64,000 bases of DNA from Serinus canaria (GCF_022539315.1 NC_066316.1:98202179-98266178); one strand, 5' to 3'. Counted from the stretch's first letter, positions 1 through 13,682 are shown. Program-made: numbers and translations. Notes: generated by a model not told the origin, from the letters alone.

Positions 1-38
1 GTTTGGTTTTTTTTAAACCTTTCCCTCTCTCCTTTCAG

Positions 39-150
39 AGTGTCATTATGGTTGTGTTTGCTGAAGACAAAACAAGGGAAGATCAGCTCAGGCACTGGAA
101 ATACTGGCACTCAAGACAGCACACAGCCAAACAAAGATGCATTGACATAG
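39..150 (+). CDS. GRHL1: GRHL1 coding exon (DNA-binding domain), first exon in window
   Basis: The exon follows a pyrimidine-rich acceptor (TTTCAG at 33-38) and ends before GTAAGG at 151. It reads in phase 0 as [20 protein letters not shown] and on to IDI, with one base left over. This is the core of the grainyhead/CP2 DNA-binding domain, including the [14 protein letters not shown] segment rich in basic and aromatic residues. The exon upstream is not in the window. Confidence 0.95.
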
Positions 151-1112
151 GTAAGGAACACTCTTGTTGCTGATGTCAAACTTAAGACCTAATTCCTTGG
201 CAAGGTTTTGTTTTCTGCCAACGCTTTGTTATTTTAAGGATCTTCTGGATCCCTCTCTCTGCCCTCCATAGCTTTGCTGAAAGCCTAGAGACGGTTTGTG
301 ATTGGAGCTAATGCTGTAGTTTTTTAGAACTTATTAAAGAGGCTGATTTTTTGGAGGATTTTGATTGGTGGGGTTTAGGGTTTTGTATTGGGAAATCCAA
401 CAGTCCCCTCCAGAGAAGAGGTTTTCTTAGAATATCCTGATGCTTGTAGCTAAGTCACAGCTTGTAGTCGCAGTGGCCATCCTAAATACTGTGTTTCTTG
501 AAAGGACAAGACCCTTGTAGGAATACCTCAAGACCAATGATCCTCCTTCCCACAGCTTTGCTCACAACTCGTGTTTGGTACATGTAAAAAAAGAAAACAC
601 TGCAAATTTCCACTTGCCTCCAGACAAGGCTGGGGCTGGCTGGGTTCCAGCCTTCTCTGGCTGAAGGCTGGGCTGTACTCCTCGTCCCTTCCTTCTGTGA
701 ATCAAAGCAGGGATTAATCACTTGGCACTTAAAGCAGACGCGCATGCAAATCTTTGTTTGTTATTGAAGGAGTTTTATTGAGAGCTTATGTCCTCGCCAT
801 ACAGGGTAGAGTTTCCCGCACATAGCACAGAACACCTCATATTTGGAATCTGCCTTTGTCACTGCAAAGTTGAGAATTTTTGCAAGTCCCATTTTGCTCC
901 TTCCTTCTGTTTGTTGAGGGGTTTTTTGTGTGTGAGAACCATTTCCAGCCTCTTTAAAGATCCATTCCTAAGGTACAGTTCAGCCTTTTTTTTGCCCCCC
1001 CCCTCCCCCCCAAGGGGCTGCTGAAGAGTTACAGTTTCTGGCTGCTTTATGTGACTAAGGACTCGGGTAATATCTCCTCTTCCTCTCCCTCATGAACCCT
1101 TCTGTCTAACAG
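151..1112 (+). other. GRHL1 intron
   Basis: This intron is T-rich and I see no recognisable gene in it. It holds a poly-pyrimidine/C homopolymer stretch near 985-1012. It closes with a CTGTCTAACAG acceptor at 1102-1112. Confidence 0.85.
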
Positions 1113-1207
1113 CTGACTACAAGGAGAGCTTCAACACCATCAGCAACATTGAGGAGATTGCATACAATGCCATATCCTTCACCTGGGACATCAACGAGGA
1201 AGCAAAG
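1113..1207 (+). CDS. GRHL1: GRHL1 coding exon (DNA-binding domain)
   Basis: The exon starts after AG at 1111-1112 and ends before GTATGT at 1208. The two first bases complete the split Ala codon. It encodes [20 protein letters not shown] and then [12 protein letters not shown], ending in phase 0. The segment is nearly invariant in vertebrate GRHL1 and belongs to the CP2-type immunoglobulin-like DNA-binding fold. Confidence 0.95.
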
Positions 1208-1514
1208 GTATGTGACCACGATTGTATTTCCTGTCCTTTGAGCAGATTCAGGGGCTGGGGGAAGGGAAGGGTGTGTGGCCTACCTGGTGATTAGCGTGTA
1301 ACAAGTTTGTTTACGCTCCTACATTAGGCAAAACCTTCTGGCTATTTCTTAAGAGGGTTTGCATGTGCAACTGGAAGAGCTTTGCAACTGCTTTATGGTT
1401 CTTGGCAGAAGTGCCTGCCTGAGAGACAAGTACCGACAGAAGGAAGCACGGAGCAGAGCGTTTCCCGAGCAGATGAGGTGTGAGGGAGCATAGCCGGGCC
1501 TGGCACCGAGCGGG

Positions 1515-1710
1515 GCCTCCCGGGCAGGCGGGGGCAGGCACAGGGGAGCTGGGGCTCCAGCCATGGCCTTGCCTTCCACCAGAGAGGGAGCAGCTACAGC
1601 CTCTGAGCTGTGGCCTCCCGGGCAGGCGGGGGCAGGTACAGGGGAGCTGGGGCTCCAGCCATGGCCTTGCCTTCCACCAGAGAGGGAGCAGCTGCGCCTC
1701 CGAGCTCCCA
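1515..1710. repeat. 98-bp tandem duplication (2 copies)
   Basis: Copy one starts at 1515 and copy two at 1613, both with GCCTCCCGGGCAGGCGGGGG. They run in step through the CCAGCCATGGCCTTGCC and CACCAGAGAGGGAGCAGCT segments with only a few mismatches. The unit is GC-rich compared with the surrounding intron. High similarity between copies suggests a recent duplication or ongoing conversion. Confidence 0.9.
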
Positions 1711-4700
1711 AAGCACGCGTTGCCTAAACCGCAGATCCCAACACCCAGTGACCTATTTCAAACTAGAACAGCCTCCTGGTGAACTCTGGTTTGATCTTTC
1801 CTCAGAACTGTGGGTGCTTTTGTAGGTGTGTAGGTACAGGAAGCTTCCCTAGCTAGTAGCTAACTGCAGCTGTTGGAGCCACTCTGGCTGCTGGAAAAGG
1901 CTTGTGTATCTTCTAGGTTCAAGGAAGCAGGTCAAAGTGTGGAGCCAACTCAGTTCTAAAGGCCTTTCTCACTGGTTAGTTGCTGGAGTCAAAGTGAAGG
2001 AATTTTCTTTTGAGAGTTTAATTACTGCCTGGGTTTTCTTTAAAAATTGGAAGTGGTTTATGTTCAGTTTTGGAGACTGGATGTTTCCTTGCCAGTACTA
2101 GTAACTGGTACCAGCAGGCAATATCAGTAGTCCACCAGCATCATGGGGAAAAACACTGATAGCTGCAGCGTGCTGTGTCTAGGGAGAGCCTGGCCTGAAG
2201 GGACGTGGGAACTCTCAGCAAAGAACACAGCTCCTTCTCTGGAGCTGTGTGTGCTCCTGCTCTGCAGGAGGAGCAAGGGCTGCTGTCACAGCACAGAGCT
2301 TGCTGTCACCACAAACTGTGCTCTGTCCTGCACAAGGGCTGTGGAGAATATGTTGCATGGGCACTGCTGTTAGGTTTCAGCTCTGTGAGAGAAGTTTGGG
2401 ATGCTTAGCAGACAGCAGTGAGGAGCTGTGTGTGTGCTGCTGCTGCTGAAAGTGCTGCTTTGCAATGTGTGGGACATTACTTTTGAGGCTGGTATTGCAT
2501 GCCAGGATTCCCTTTTCACCAGATTTGGCTTCAGTTTGGTTGAGAGGGCTGGCAGGGAGGGCCTTATCTGCTGGAGGATGCTAAAAGGCTGACATGATTT
2601 CTAAAACATGAAGCACCTCACTTTGTGAACAAACAGAAGAGCTGTCGAAAGCAGTCAGTAAGTATTATCCTGCTGCCATAGCCAGTCAAACATTTAAAAA
2701 ACACAGGGAGTCAGTGTCTACAAGGTATGCAAAGGCTTAGGATTTGCACACAGGGGTGGATCATGCAGACAGAACAATGCAAGTCCTCAAGGAGCTGGAA
2801 GCACTTTCTGCAGCTGTCTCTCTGCTGGCTGAGCCACTCTGCAGCAGCAGGGATGGGCCATTAACTCAGGAGCAGGGCTCACAGCTGGTGCTGAACTTTG
2901 TGGCTGCCTCAAGGAAAGCCATCCCTTCCTACCAGGTGGCTATTGCTGAGTTACTGTACAGACCCCTGAATGAATAGTTTCAGTCTATAATGTAATTGCC
3001 AATAGCATCTTGAAAAGATCTGAGGAACCTCATGGTGATATTTCACCTCTGAACTTCATGGGATGAAGTGGTGTGGGGAGCTATGAGACAGACTAGTTTT
3101 TTTAGCTAGAGGCAAATTTGCCTCAAGATTTGCAGTGTATGAGATCCATATACTGAGAGTCTTGGTTTATATGAACTTTCAGAGGGGACTGTTGATTCCA
3201 AATGTGCAAGCCTTGACTCTTGGGATCAGAATCATATTAAGACAAAAATACCCTTGACTTCAGTATTTAAAGAATGGGCATTTTTAGGAAGGGCTCCATG
3301 TGCTTAAGTGTCTGTTTAACTTCATTTTTTTTCCCTGAGTGGATGTGTTTTCTCAGTGACTGAATTTCTCACCAGAAGAGCCGCAGTTCTTTCTCTACTT
3401 CTGTGATCTTATCAGGAGATGTCTGAGCCAATTTCAACAATTTTTATTGCATGGTTCATTTACCTTGTATGCTCTTGCTCTCTCTTTTCCTTTCCCCCCC
3501 TTCCCCCCAACCCCTGACAGCAGTCTTAAGTATATGAAGAAAGCAAGGAATAGATAGAGCTGAGTTTCTGATGTTACAGAAATTCCTTCACAGTAATAAA
3601 TACAGTGTTTATATTTAATAACAGCAGAAGTGCTGCATAGACAGTATGTTTAACCAGCCAGCAAGCCTTGATCATTAGAAATTTGCTTCCTGAGCCCTGG
3701 AGTTACCTGGACTAGAGCCAGGTGATTCTTCTGGGCTTGCTGCTCCTCCCATTTCCCTCATGCTTTTGCTTCCAGTTTGCTGTGGAAATGATTTGATCCT
3801 GTGCAGCCATGTCAAATGGGAGGTGATGAGGCTCTGTGTCTGGGCTTTCTGATCTAGTTACTCATTTGGACACGCAGGGTGTGTGTCAGATTTCAGGCAG
3901 AAATAGCATATTACCACAAGGAGCTGCAGCTCTGGGACCATGTTCTTACCTTCTTGAGGGGATGTACAGGAATATTGCACCTCTGCCACTGTGTCTGTTC
4001 AGGAGGGTGTCAGCTGCCTGAGAGTGCTTCGCCAGTGCCCTTGGGGCACTAAGGGGGTTTAGTAAACTGCACCTTTCTGTTGAAGAAACGCTCTTTTCAT
4101 ACAAGTCATATGCTCCTTCTGTAGAAAGGAATTTCCCATTTCCCAGTTGCATTGTTCTGGGAGAGCGGAGAGCAAGGCCAGGGCTCTGGTTGCTGGACAC
4201 GTTGGACAGGCCTGGCTCTGCACAGCTGGAATTGTCCCACAGCTGCCTGCCTTGCTGTTAGTGAGCCCTTGGGTGTAGAAACCAGGGGTATTTCATTTAT
4301 GACAAACACTGCCCACTCTGGGACCAGACCGTGTCCACGGATTTCAGAGCAGATGTGCTTCTCTCTGGCAGCTCCTCTCTGCCCTCTTCTGTTGTTTTGG
4401 GACATCACAGGAGCTGCTGGAAGCAGCCACTTCATAGCAGAGGCTGGTTTAAGTATTCTCTGACCTTTGCAAGAGTGTGTTCAAGCTGGAAAAGGGCCCA
4501 GCAAACAAAGCCTCCTTGCTCTGAGGCAGTGAAGGGAACAAGGGGTGGGGAGGAGGGCCAGACTTTGAAAGAGGCAACCTGCCCTGAAGTGGTACCATTG
4601 AGATTTGAAGGAGAGTGAGATCAGGATTAGAAAGATTGTCAGGAGACACTGCAGAGTGGGGAAGCAGTGATTCAGGTGGGCTTTCAGATGTCTGTATTGA

Positions 4701-7107
4701 AGATCAGGTCTGATTCCATCACCTGACAGAGCAGGGCAAGGGAATGATTGAATGGGGAGACAGTCATGCTTTGTGAGCAGAAAAGGGAAGAGGGTGGACA
4801 AGAAAATTAGTTGATGAACTGGTGGGTTGTTGAATGGGGTATTTAAGAAAGCCAGTGTAGCTCCTCAAGCAGGAGCCTTCCTGCTTGAGTGGAAGCATGA
4901 TCTGATGAGTCTGATGAGATGTGTAGCTGAGTTACCCTGAGGCTTGTGGAGACTTCAAACAGTTTCCCACCCCGTGATGGATGTCTGCCGTGGGCAGACA
5001 GTCAAGGTGGGGTTCTTCTCCTGCAAAGAAGCTTTTAGATGTCTGAACACAAGCTCGTCATCTTTTGCGTCTATGACTTCATTAGGGACGGGGTGTCTAG
5101 AACTGGGATGCAGCTTTCTCTAGAGGTATCTGCCCCTTCTTGTTGACTGAGCAGACTTGGCTGTCTTTGAAATGTGGGGAAGTTAGAAGTAGGGAATAGG
5201 AATCCTTACAGCTTTTTTTGTCTCTTTGTCCCCCATGTCAGAATAAATGGTTGTACTTTCAGGTCATAAGTTTTTGAGGCTGGGATCCATCTCTTCCCAC
5301 TGTACAACATGCCAGGCTCTCCTTTTCTTGGCTGGAACCCAATAAAGTTCTTGTAGTGAAGATTGCCACTATGTGTGCAGTTAAGTGCACATTTCATACT
5401 GCTCTTCCTAATGTTGGCTGTTGTCCTGTTATCTCTGCTATGTTACCCGTTAGGCTGTGAAGCAAATTCTGTCCCTTAACTCTGGCCTGGGGACATGGCC
5501 TGCTCTCGGGTCAGTGGCAGTTGAACAATCTGGACAGATTGGTTTCCCCAGGGTTAACTGGCTTTGCTGGATCCTGCTTTGCTCAAATCCTGTCTGAGCT
5601 CTTGCCTTGTGGAGCAGGAGGGTTGGGGCCTCTTGTCTGAACAGGGTGAATTGTTGTCTGCACAGTGACTGCAAGAGCCTCCCTGCCTGTTTCTGGAGCT
5701 CTGACAGGGCAGGGATCCTGCCCTTGTGCTGGGGCACCCCTTCTGTGCTTCCCAAGGGGCCCCTTCTGAAAAGCAGCATTGCTTCCAGCAGCTCCCAGAG
5801 AAGGGCCCCCGTGGAGGTCTTTGGTCTGGCTTGCTATAGGCTGGGTAATGGGACTGTAGCCAAAAATGATGTCACTGCACATTAAGGGTTCTATTGTCCT
5901 CCTACTCCTTCCCTCCCCCAAAAAAAAAAAAAGTCATTGTAAGCCAGATGCTACAGAAAAGACTCATTCTACTTAAAGGGAATACATGGAGAGTGTGTAA
6001 AAGGCATTTTGAGCTCAAGAATATCATGACAGAGCTTTTTGCTGCTTTTTCACCAAAGAGAAGATGCTGTAGTATCTCTTAATTGATGCCCTCAATGACA
6101 GAGCAATTAAACAGTACTTTTTTATTACTTTTTTTTTTGTTCAAGAAGAATGGAAGGGTCCTAATATTATTGTAATTTGCGTCTAATTTGGGATAGCCTT
6201 TTGAAATAGAAGATTAGGCAATAAGGGTGGTCTTCTTGGCAGATCCTCCCATGTATTGGCAAGATTATTTTGTTTAGAGGAGTTCAGTTTTTTGAGAGGG
6301 TGGATCTCTTGCTACAACTTGAAGTGAGACTGGGTGGTACACTGCTGATTTATTTTAAGAGCTTATTCTGGCATAATCCTCCCTTGGTGTTCACTATAGG
6401 AAGAATTTAAACTTTTTTGATTGATGAATATTGCATCCATTTATATGGATGCCATTGTAATGAAGCAGCAGTCATATGCCTCATTAAAGAAGGTGTTGCC
6501 ACCTTCAGCAGCAGCGAGGAGGTACAGGTTTGACTAGTTGGAAATGAAACTATGAAATGTGATGAGTCAAACATACTTAAAGGAAAGAGATTGGTGTGAA
6601 GCCAAGGCTGCAGACCACAAATACTTTGAGGCAGGTACACACAGCCTTTGGAGCAGTGACATAGGAAAGTCATAGCAAGTATTGCTTACTTGCCTCTTAA
6701 CACTCACCTCTCCCTACCCTGTCCTGGGTTTTCTGGAAAACAAGCATATGCTGCCCTTGATTTTAAGCATTGCCAACTAAAAGCAAGTTTTCAACCCAGT
6801 ATTTCATCTGAACTTCATGTCCCAAGCCTCTGCCATTGTCTGGTCTTCCAAGTAGGAGCTCACAGGGTGTTTCCCAAGGCTGAAAGGAAAATCTCTTGAC
6901 ATTAGCTTTTCTATACAGGAAACTAGGAGATGATATTTTGGTTTTCTTTTCCCTTTTCTCTATTACTTTTTTGTCTGATGGCAACTCTTTCTTTTCATTT
7001 TTGTACCTTTATAGACTTAATTCTCTGTTTTATTGTTGTGTTTCAGCTTTTGTCATTGTTTTTGGAGACTTGTGTTGTTGTTGTTGATGTGGGGATTTTT
7101 TGGTGTG

Positions 7108-7150
7108 GTTTTTAGTTTGTTTTTTTTTTTGTTTTGTTTTGGTTTTTTTC
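7108..7150. repeat. T-rich low-complexity tract
   Basis: A GTTTT/T-homopolymer run, preceded by a short (GTT)n stretch at about 7073-7086. It is simple sequence within a GRHL1 intron with no other visible role. Confidence 0.75.
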
Positions 7151-8548
7151 AACATGTTGTCACTGTTTTTGCCAAACTGCTGTTTTTACTTTCTTTCCAA
7201 CCGACCTAACAAAACCTGGCCTGCAGCTTTATCTTAGCAAAGTGTGGGGTGGGAGGAAGCATCAATAGGACTGGGAACCATTATCCCCATGTTTCCCAGG
7301 TCTTGTGAGCAGAGACATTCCTATATTTCCTTGCCTCAGAACAGGTTGGAATAACAATCAGCATTGCTCTTTATGAGCAGGAATATGTATTTTCCTTTCA
7401 TTACCATTCCTTTTTGTTTTGTTGGTGGAGTAAACTTGCTAGGAGGATGTTCTTTATCTGGAGGTGGATCGTATTTCCCACTTGTCATTCCTTGACATGG
7501 TGTGGGACCCATGATGGCCTCTGTGTAAGTCACCCAGATTGGGACTGGTAGGTTTGAATGCAAACTCACTCTCCTGGCCTGCAAGCAGGATGGTGCTGGG
7601 TCTGCCTGAGTGGAGCTGGAGCAGATGCAGCCCTATCACCTGTCTGCCAGACAAGCCTTTTTTGGAGCATCCGATCCCAAAGGCAGGAGGTGGCTCAGGA
7701 GCCCACAGGTGCATGAGTTGCCCAATTTTTTTATCTCTTTCCTGGCTCACCTCCTGCTGATGCAAAACCTGTGGTGCGTGTGGGAGGTGAAGAAACGAAT
7801 GTGAGAGCAGCACGATTAGCCACCTCTCAGGTGATCTTACCAAAGTGTGGGTTTGGGGTTTTTTTCTTTTAAATACAGAAGAGTCTTCCCAGCACTGCTT
7901 TCTTAGGACATGCCTTCGTGGATGTGTGCAGGCAGACCTATGCTTGCCCTGCCTGCACTCAAGCTGCTTGGCTCTCACCCAGAGCCAATCTTGGAAGCCA
8001 CGTAGCTACATTGGCACAAGGTAGTATCCAGGTTGACAGCTCAGCCTCTCAGAAGGGCTTGGAACTCTGCTGGTGTACTTCATAAGGCTTTTGGACAGGA
8101 GATGTTTTCCATCCAACCAGCTTGCAGCATAGAGGAAACATATGGGGACAAATCTTTTGAAAATACTTGTTTTTTTTTCTCTTTGCCATTTATATTTGTC
8201 CAAGTCTTTAGAGAAACCGTATGATTTCAGCTATCAGCATTGAAATTACAAACTTTGAGCTTCTGTTCTTTATGGGAGGGGGATGCGCTGCCTTTGTGTC
8301 AGGAAAATGGTCTCTAGATCCACTGGAATCCCTTTGCCTACTGTATTTTGGGCATAACATTGAAACTATTTAGCCAAGGCCAAGAAAAGCAGCTGCATTC
8401 CCTGGAAAGGAATTGCAGTTTAACCTGTCTCTGGTGGTTGTGTTGTAGGCTCCAGACTAGTATTCTGTACAAACACAGTCATCCAAGATCAAAAACATCC
8501 TGACAGTTTTAAGTTGAATATAACATAGACTGAATATAACATAGCCTG

Positions 8549-8957
8549 GAATGTTTCCTATGAAGACAGGCTGAAGAGTTGTGGTTGTACAGCCTGAAGA
8601 AGAGATGGCTCTGGAGAGACCTTAGAACACCTTCCAATACCAAAAGGAGGCCTAAAAGAATGCTGGATGGGGACTTTTTACAGGGGCTTACAGTGATACA
8701 GAGCAAGGGTGAATGGCTTCAAACTGACAGATTCAGATTCAGTATTAGGAGGAAATTCTTCACTGTGAGGGGCGCTAAGGGTGCACAGTAACAGGCTGCC
8801 CAGAGAAGCTGTGGATGCCTCGTTCCTGGAAGTGTTTAAGGCCAGGTTGGATGGGGTTTTGAGCCTTCTGGTCTGGTGAAATGTGTCCCTGCCCATAACA
8901 TGGGGGGCTGAACTTGATGATCTTTAAGGTCCTTTTCAACCCAAACTGTTCTGTGGT
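8549..8957 (+). mobile_element. CR1 LINE 3' end, sense
   Basis: This has the familiar avian CR1 3' UTR landmarks in order: CAGCCTGAAGAAGAGATGGC, GGGGACTTTTTACAGGGGC, GGAAATTCTTCACTGTGAGG, a GGCTGCCCAGAGAAGCTGTG block, GATGATCTTTAAGGTCC, and the terminal CAACCCAAACTGTTCTGTGG. The copy is 5'-truncated and diverged, as is typical of CR1. The start is approximate. Confidence 0.92.
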
Positions 8958-11900
8958 CAAAATGAGAGGCTTTTGTGTACTAGTGTGAGGTAAGAGCTAA
9001 GGTTTTTATCTGAATTCTCAATAGAGAAAGAAATATCCAATGGACTTGGATTGTTGAGTAATGTCTTAATCCTTTGGACACAGAAATATAAAGGATCATA
9101 AGTAGGAGGAGTAATACCATTTACCTGTCTTCTCTTGAAACAAAATAAATGTGGAGCAAGGTGATCAGTCTGGAAAAGTCCTAAGTCTGCCTGTGTAGGT
9201 CCTTATCCAGAAGGATGTACAGGACTTTTCAGGATAGTGTGACCCATGCCTGTGTTTGCTCTGACTGGTCAGAGTTCATGGTGTGCTAGCACAAGTTGGT
9301 CCCCATTGCCTGTGGCAGTCCTGGCTGCCATGGGTGAGAACCTACACTGCTGCTTTCCAGCTGGGCCGATGAGCCTGCACAAGGTGACATTTCATCTAAA
9401 GCTGCTACATATGTAGCCTTTGGACTCATCAGAATTGCTAGTGTTTTTTGTGTGACAGAAGAGTACTGCGTCCAAGATAAACGGAGGAGAAGAGATCTGG
9501 GTATGCAAGCCTTCATTTAAAAGAGTCATCTTTCATCTCGCTGACAGAGAGGTTCCTGCAGCACTTTGATTGCCCTTTAATTATGTCTGTTTTTCCTGGT
9601 TTGTTTGAAAGGCAGATCTTGTTAAAAAAGGTGCTGTGTGGAAAGAACTTGGCTGTCTCTGCTGCCCTTCCTTGAGGGCACACAGCAGAGCTGTCGGATT
9701 AATTTTTTTGTCTGCATTATTAAAATGGAAGATTGTTTCTTGTGGATTTGAATGTAGGCACGGTGTGTTCCTCCCACCTTAGGTGAGGAGGGGCATGAGG
9801 GGTCGGATGGTTAAAGCAGACAGAGAAGTCATGAGGTCTGACTTCTTCCCACGCTAACTTCCAGCATGATCCCAGAGGAGGTGCTTTAATCCTTCTGCCT
9901 TCAGTCTTTTGTTGTGTGCAGCTGGGCTGCCCCAAAGGCTGCAGGAAACCCAGCATAGTGTTGGGGATAGGAGGCTCTAGAGTGTTGGGGTGAATGCCAG
10001 GTGTGGGAGGTTAGCAGCTTGTAGCAGCTCACAGTTTTCATGCTGTTTGATTTTATCTGATATACCACCATTGTGAAGCCATTTGCCTCAATAAGTATCT
10101 CAGCTTTTTTTAAAAGGAATTAGAAAAAACATGGAAAAAAATCGTCAGGAAAAAAAGGGAATAAAGCCTGCCTTGGGTTAGAGAGAAAAGCCTGGGTATG
10201 TGGCAGCCTAGATATATGTAGTCAAATATAGACTAGAGGCTCAACTGCCAAGCAAGCAAAATAACTCGAGAACAGGTTTCTAATCCCTTTACAAATCTCA
10301 GTTTTAAAGAAAATCTGCGTAACTTTTGAGGGCTTGACTCGTGTGTAAGTGCCCAGGCTTGACAGTGCTCTATTTTTAAGTGCTGTCTTTATGTTGAATC
10401 TTGGGAGGTGAGATGAAAATGTTTTGTTTTTTTTTAAAGTAACAACAAATCTTAATATAGCTGAGAATGCGGAACTGCCCTTAGAAAAATAGGTTGGACA
10501 TGAGAAGGAATCTTGCTCAGCAGGCTGAAGACGCAGAGCAACTTCTGCGGTTACGTTTTTCTTTCTTCTGGCAATTTTGGGGTGGGGATATAGCTGATGC
10601 AGTCACTTGGCCTTACATTTCATTTCTAATGTAAGTCAAATATTCCTGTACGTTAAGAACCTGGCTGAAACTGTCTTAGCCCAAACTGGAAAAGCTGTTT
10701 GCTAAAATTCTGTTTTGTGAAGCTTGAGGCAGCCTGAAGTTGCTCAAAAATAGGAGTTACAGGGTGGGCAGGGAGAAGTAGATGCTCCTTTTGAGCTGAA
10801 ATGGTTTAATACAAACAGGAGAAGACAGGATGGCTCTCTGTTGCTTCAGAGATGTGATTAGGTTTTAGTTGTCATCTCCTGCCTAGAGTCCTGAAGATTT
10901 AAATGGCATGAAAATGAAGTCAGCTGCTTAAAGCCAAAGCTAATCAAATGAAGAGACTCTAAAGTAGGAGGATAATCTTTGACATCTGACAGGCAGTCCT
11001 AAATTCCCATGGGATACCTCTGTAGCTCTGCTGTAATAACATGTGTCTGTTGTGCTGAGACCAACTCTTCTACCTTCAGCCCAGTGGGCTTTGTGTGGAT
11101 GTAGGAACATCCGTTTTGCTAAGCCATAAAAACTGAAAACATGAACTTGATGTCTCAGAAGAGAAATGACACCATGTGCTAGAAAACTGCTGACTGATGC
11201 TGCACACTCAATATTCTTCTGGTGTCCAGTGGTGTGAAACTCATGTGAAGGATTTCACAGAAATTTCAAGGTGGTGGTGGAGCTGTTGATGTGGCTGCTT
11301 GGGCAAGTTTTTCTTAAAGATTGTAGTCATTTTTTCATACAGAAATGAGTTGAGTGAATATTCACTATAGGTAAATTTAAAATTAAAATTTAAAATGTAA
11401 ATATATGCAAACACCAGAGTTGAGGGTCTTTTACAAAACAAAACCCCTGCTCAGGGAGTGCAATTATTCAGGGTGTGCATACATCTGATTACCAAACTCC
11501 CAAGCTGGTGAGAGCAGCTCTTCAAACTCCTTGAAGCTTTCCCCCAGGCTGTACCAGCACTGCAGGCAAAATGTCCTTGTAAAGGCAAAGGTAGCAAGAA
11601 GGGAAACAGGGTGGATAAAAGTGGGCAAAGGCATCCTTTGGGTTAGTCTGGGGAAGACTGCAAACAGCTTCTTTTAAAATAATTTTCCTGACTGCAATTT
11701 GTGATGTATTTAATGCTTTCACAAAAAGTTGTCTTGGAACAATGTGGGTTTGGGATGCAGGGGCACAGGCTGGAGGGTGAGCAGGCATTGAGCACTAGCT
11801 CTCCTGGCATCCTGCACATGTTCCTGGCTTCAGTCCCCACAGAGGCAGCAGTGTGGTCAGGGACTGGGGCTCTACTGATGTGCTGTGCTGGCCTGGGTTG

Positions 11901-13523
11901 GGTGGTGTTTCACTCATTCCATATCCTTTGGCACAGCAGGCCTTGGTAGGGACCTGGGAATTGGGATCTCTTGGTTAGTGTGTGCACAGGAGGGAGGGAG
12001 TAGAGGGGCTGCTTGCTGAGCAACTGTGCTGCCCTCTCAGGGCGCAGGGGCTGCAGGAAGCAGCATGTGAATTCCCACTATTCAGACAGGTGATTGCTAG
12101 AGAAATCCCTCACCTGCACTATTTTTCCTCCCCGCCCCAGCTTTTTATACAGCTGTATTATACATGGTGGGGAAAAATCAGTGGTTATAAACTATCACCA
12201 GGTCAGGGTTTTACATTTCCATCTCCCATCATCGTTAAAACTGGTAAAGGATGTTGCAGAGCCTGTGCAAAGGGGACATTGAGAAGCAGCCCTTAGCAAA
12301 GCCAAAGCCTGTAGCTTTCCCAAGCCTGTGTGAGCCTCTGCAGCTCCGGGAGGTGGCACCAGCTCGCTGCTCCAGTGGCGCTGGTGGAAGCACCACCTAA
12401 GTGAACCATCGGGGGCTGGCATGGTGCTCCTGCAAAATCTCTGGGAAGGTGCTTCTGGCTCCCAAGGCTTTGATTATTTTTTAAAGCAGTGAGTTCCCAG
12501 CCTTTATTCTTCAGGCAGAGAGGAAAAAAGCCATTGCAGGTCTTGGTGGCTTGTAAATTCCTGGTAATTAATCCTTACAGCTTCTGAGATGTGCAGTAAT
12601 AGGCATTGTGTCTGCAGAAGAGCCTGGCACACTGCAAGCCCATTATCTAGATACAAAGTACTCTGGTATATCTGCTCATATCCACTTAAGGATATTTCTT
12701 TATTCTGTTAAGCAGCATTGGACTTGCTCTCTGGTTGTGTGTGATTTGTGTTTTTGAGAGGGTTTTTTTTTGTTGTTTTTTCAAGCAGTTATGAAAATGA
12801 AATTAGATATGTTCCAACATGCAATTAATTTTCCCTGTAATTATTTTTTTGTAAGAATAATGGAAATGTTTCTCTTACCCTTTCCAGCTGAATGTTAACA
12901 AGGTATTGAAGGTCTTACTAAGGAATATTTGAAGTAGTGTTCAGCTTAGTGTAAAGCCCAGAAACTTTCATTGGAATAATGGTGTTATTTCTGTGTTTAA
13001 AGATTACATATTGCCTAATATTTTTTTAAAAGTTTTTAATAGCCTTTAGAAAAAAACCTCAACCAAGTACTTTCAAGCATAAGCTGTACTCATGTCAAAC
13101 TCATGGAAAGATTTAACTTAAACAGAGTAACATGAATTTTTTGGAACATGGTTGTGTTCTTACCAAGATAAACGCTGAGCAGTGAGGATTGATTGTAGGA
13201 GCATCCCTTTTGCTCAGAGTTTGATGGTGACATTTGGGAGTTCTTGGGTGGAAAGATGGGTGGAGTCTTCCTAAAGTTTGGAGGGTCTGTTGAAATCTGT
13301 TTTGGACAAAGTGGCTTTGTACCCTCCAGTGGCTTATGTAAAGACTTAATAATGTTATATTGCTTTTTGAGGATTTTACCTGGTGTCTCAGAAGAAAGAA
13401 GGTGTTGTCTGTAGTGGCAAGGACCAGCATTTGGGCCTCAGCACTCCCCAAGTATCCCTCACTCAGTGGTCAGCCAGGAGTCTGTGCGTCACTACTGACA
13501 GCTGCTGCTTTCCTCTTCTGCAG

Positions 13524-13682
13524 GTTTTCATTTCTGTCAACTGCCTCAGCACAGATTTTTCCTCTCAGAAGGGAGTTAAAGGCCTGCCCCTGAATCTTCA
13601 GATTGACACTTACAGCTACAATAACAGGAGTAACAAACCTGTCCACAGAGCCTACTGCCAAATTAAAGTCTTCTGCGACAAG
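13524..13682 (+). CDS. GRHL1: GRHL1 coding exon (end of DNA-binding domain)
   Basis: The exon starts after CTTCTGCAG and ends before GTAAGG at 13683. It is 53 complete codons, phase 0 at both ends. It encodes [20 protein letters not shown] through [20 protein letters not shown] to KVFCDK. It contains the conserved KGVKGLPLN and basic [14 protein letters not shown] segments of the grainyhead DNA-binding domain. Confidence 0.96.

Larger units (their letters stand above)
1208..13523 (+). other. GRHL1 large intron (12.3 kb)
   Basis: This is the largest GRHL1 intron in the window. I see a 98-bp tandem duplication (1515-1710), a T-rich low-complexity tract (about 7108-7150) and one sense CR1 3' end (about 8549-8957). 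The rest is ordinary single-copy-looking sequence. AT-rich blocks near 12440-12860 could be conserved noncoding elements, but nothing in a single sequence shows this. Its open frames are short and have no recognisable domains. Confidence 0.8.

Noticed and set aside
7454..7978. 174-codon minus-strand open frame in the large GRHL1 intron
   Set aside because: No recognisable motif and several competing frames on both strands; consistent with chance.
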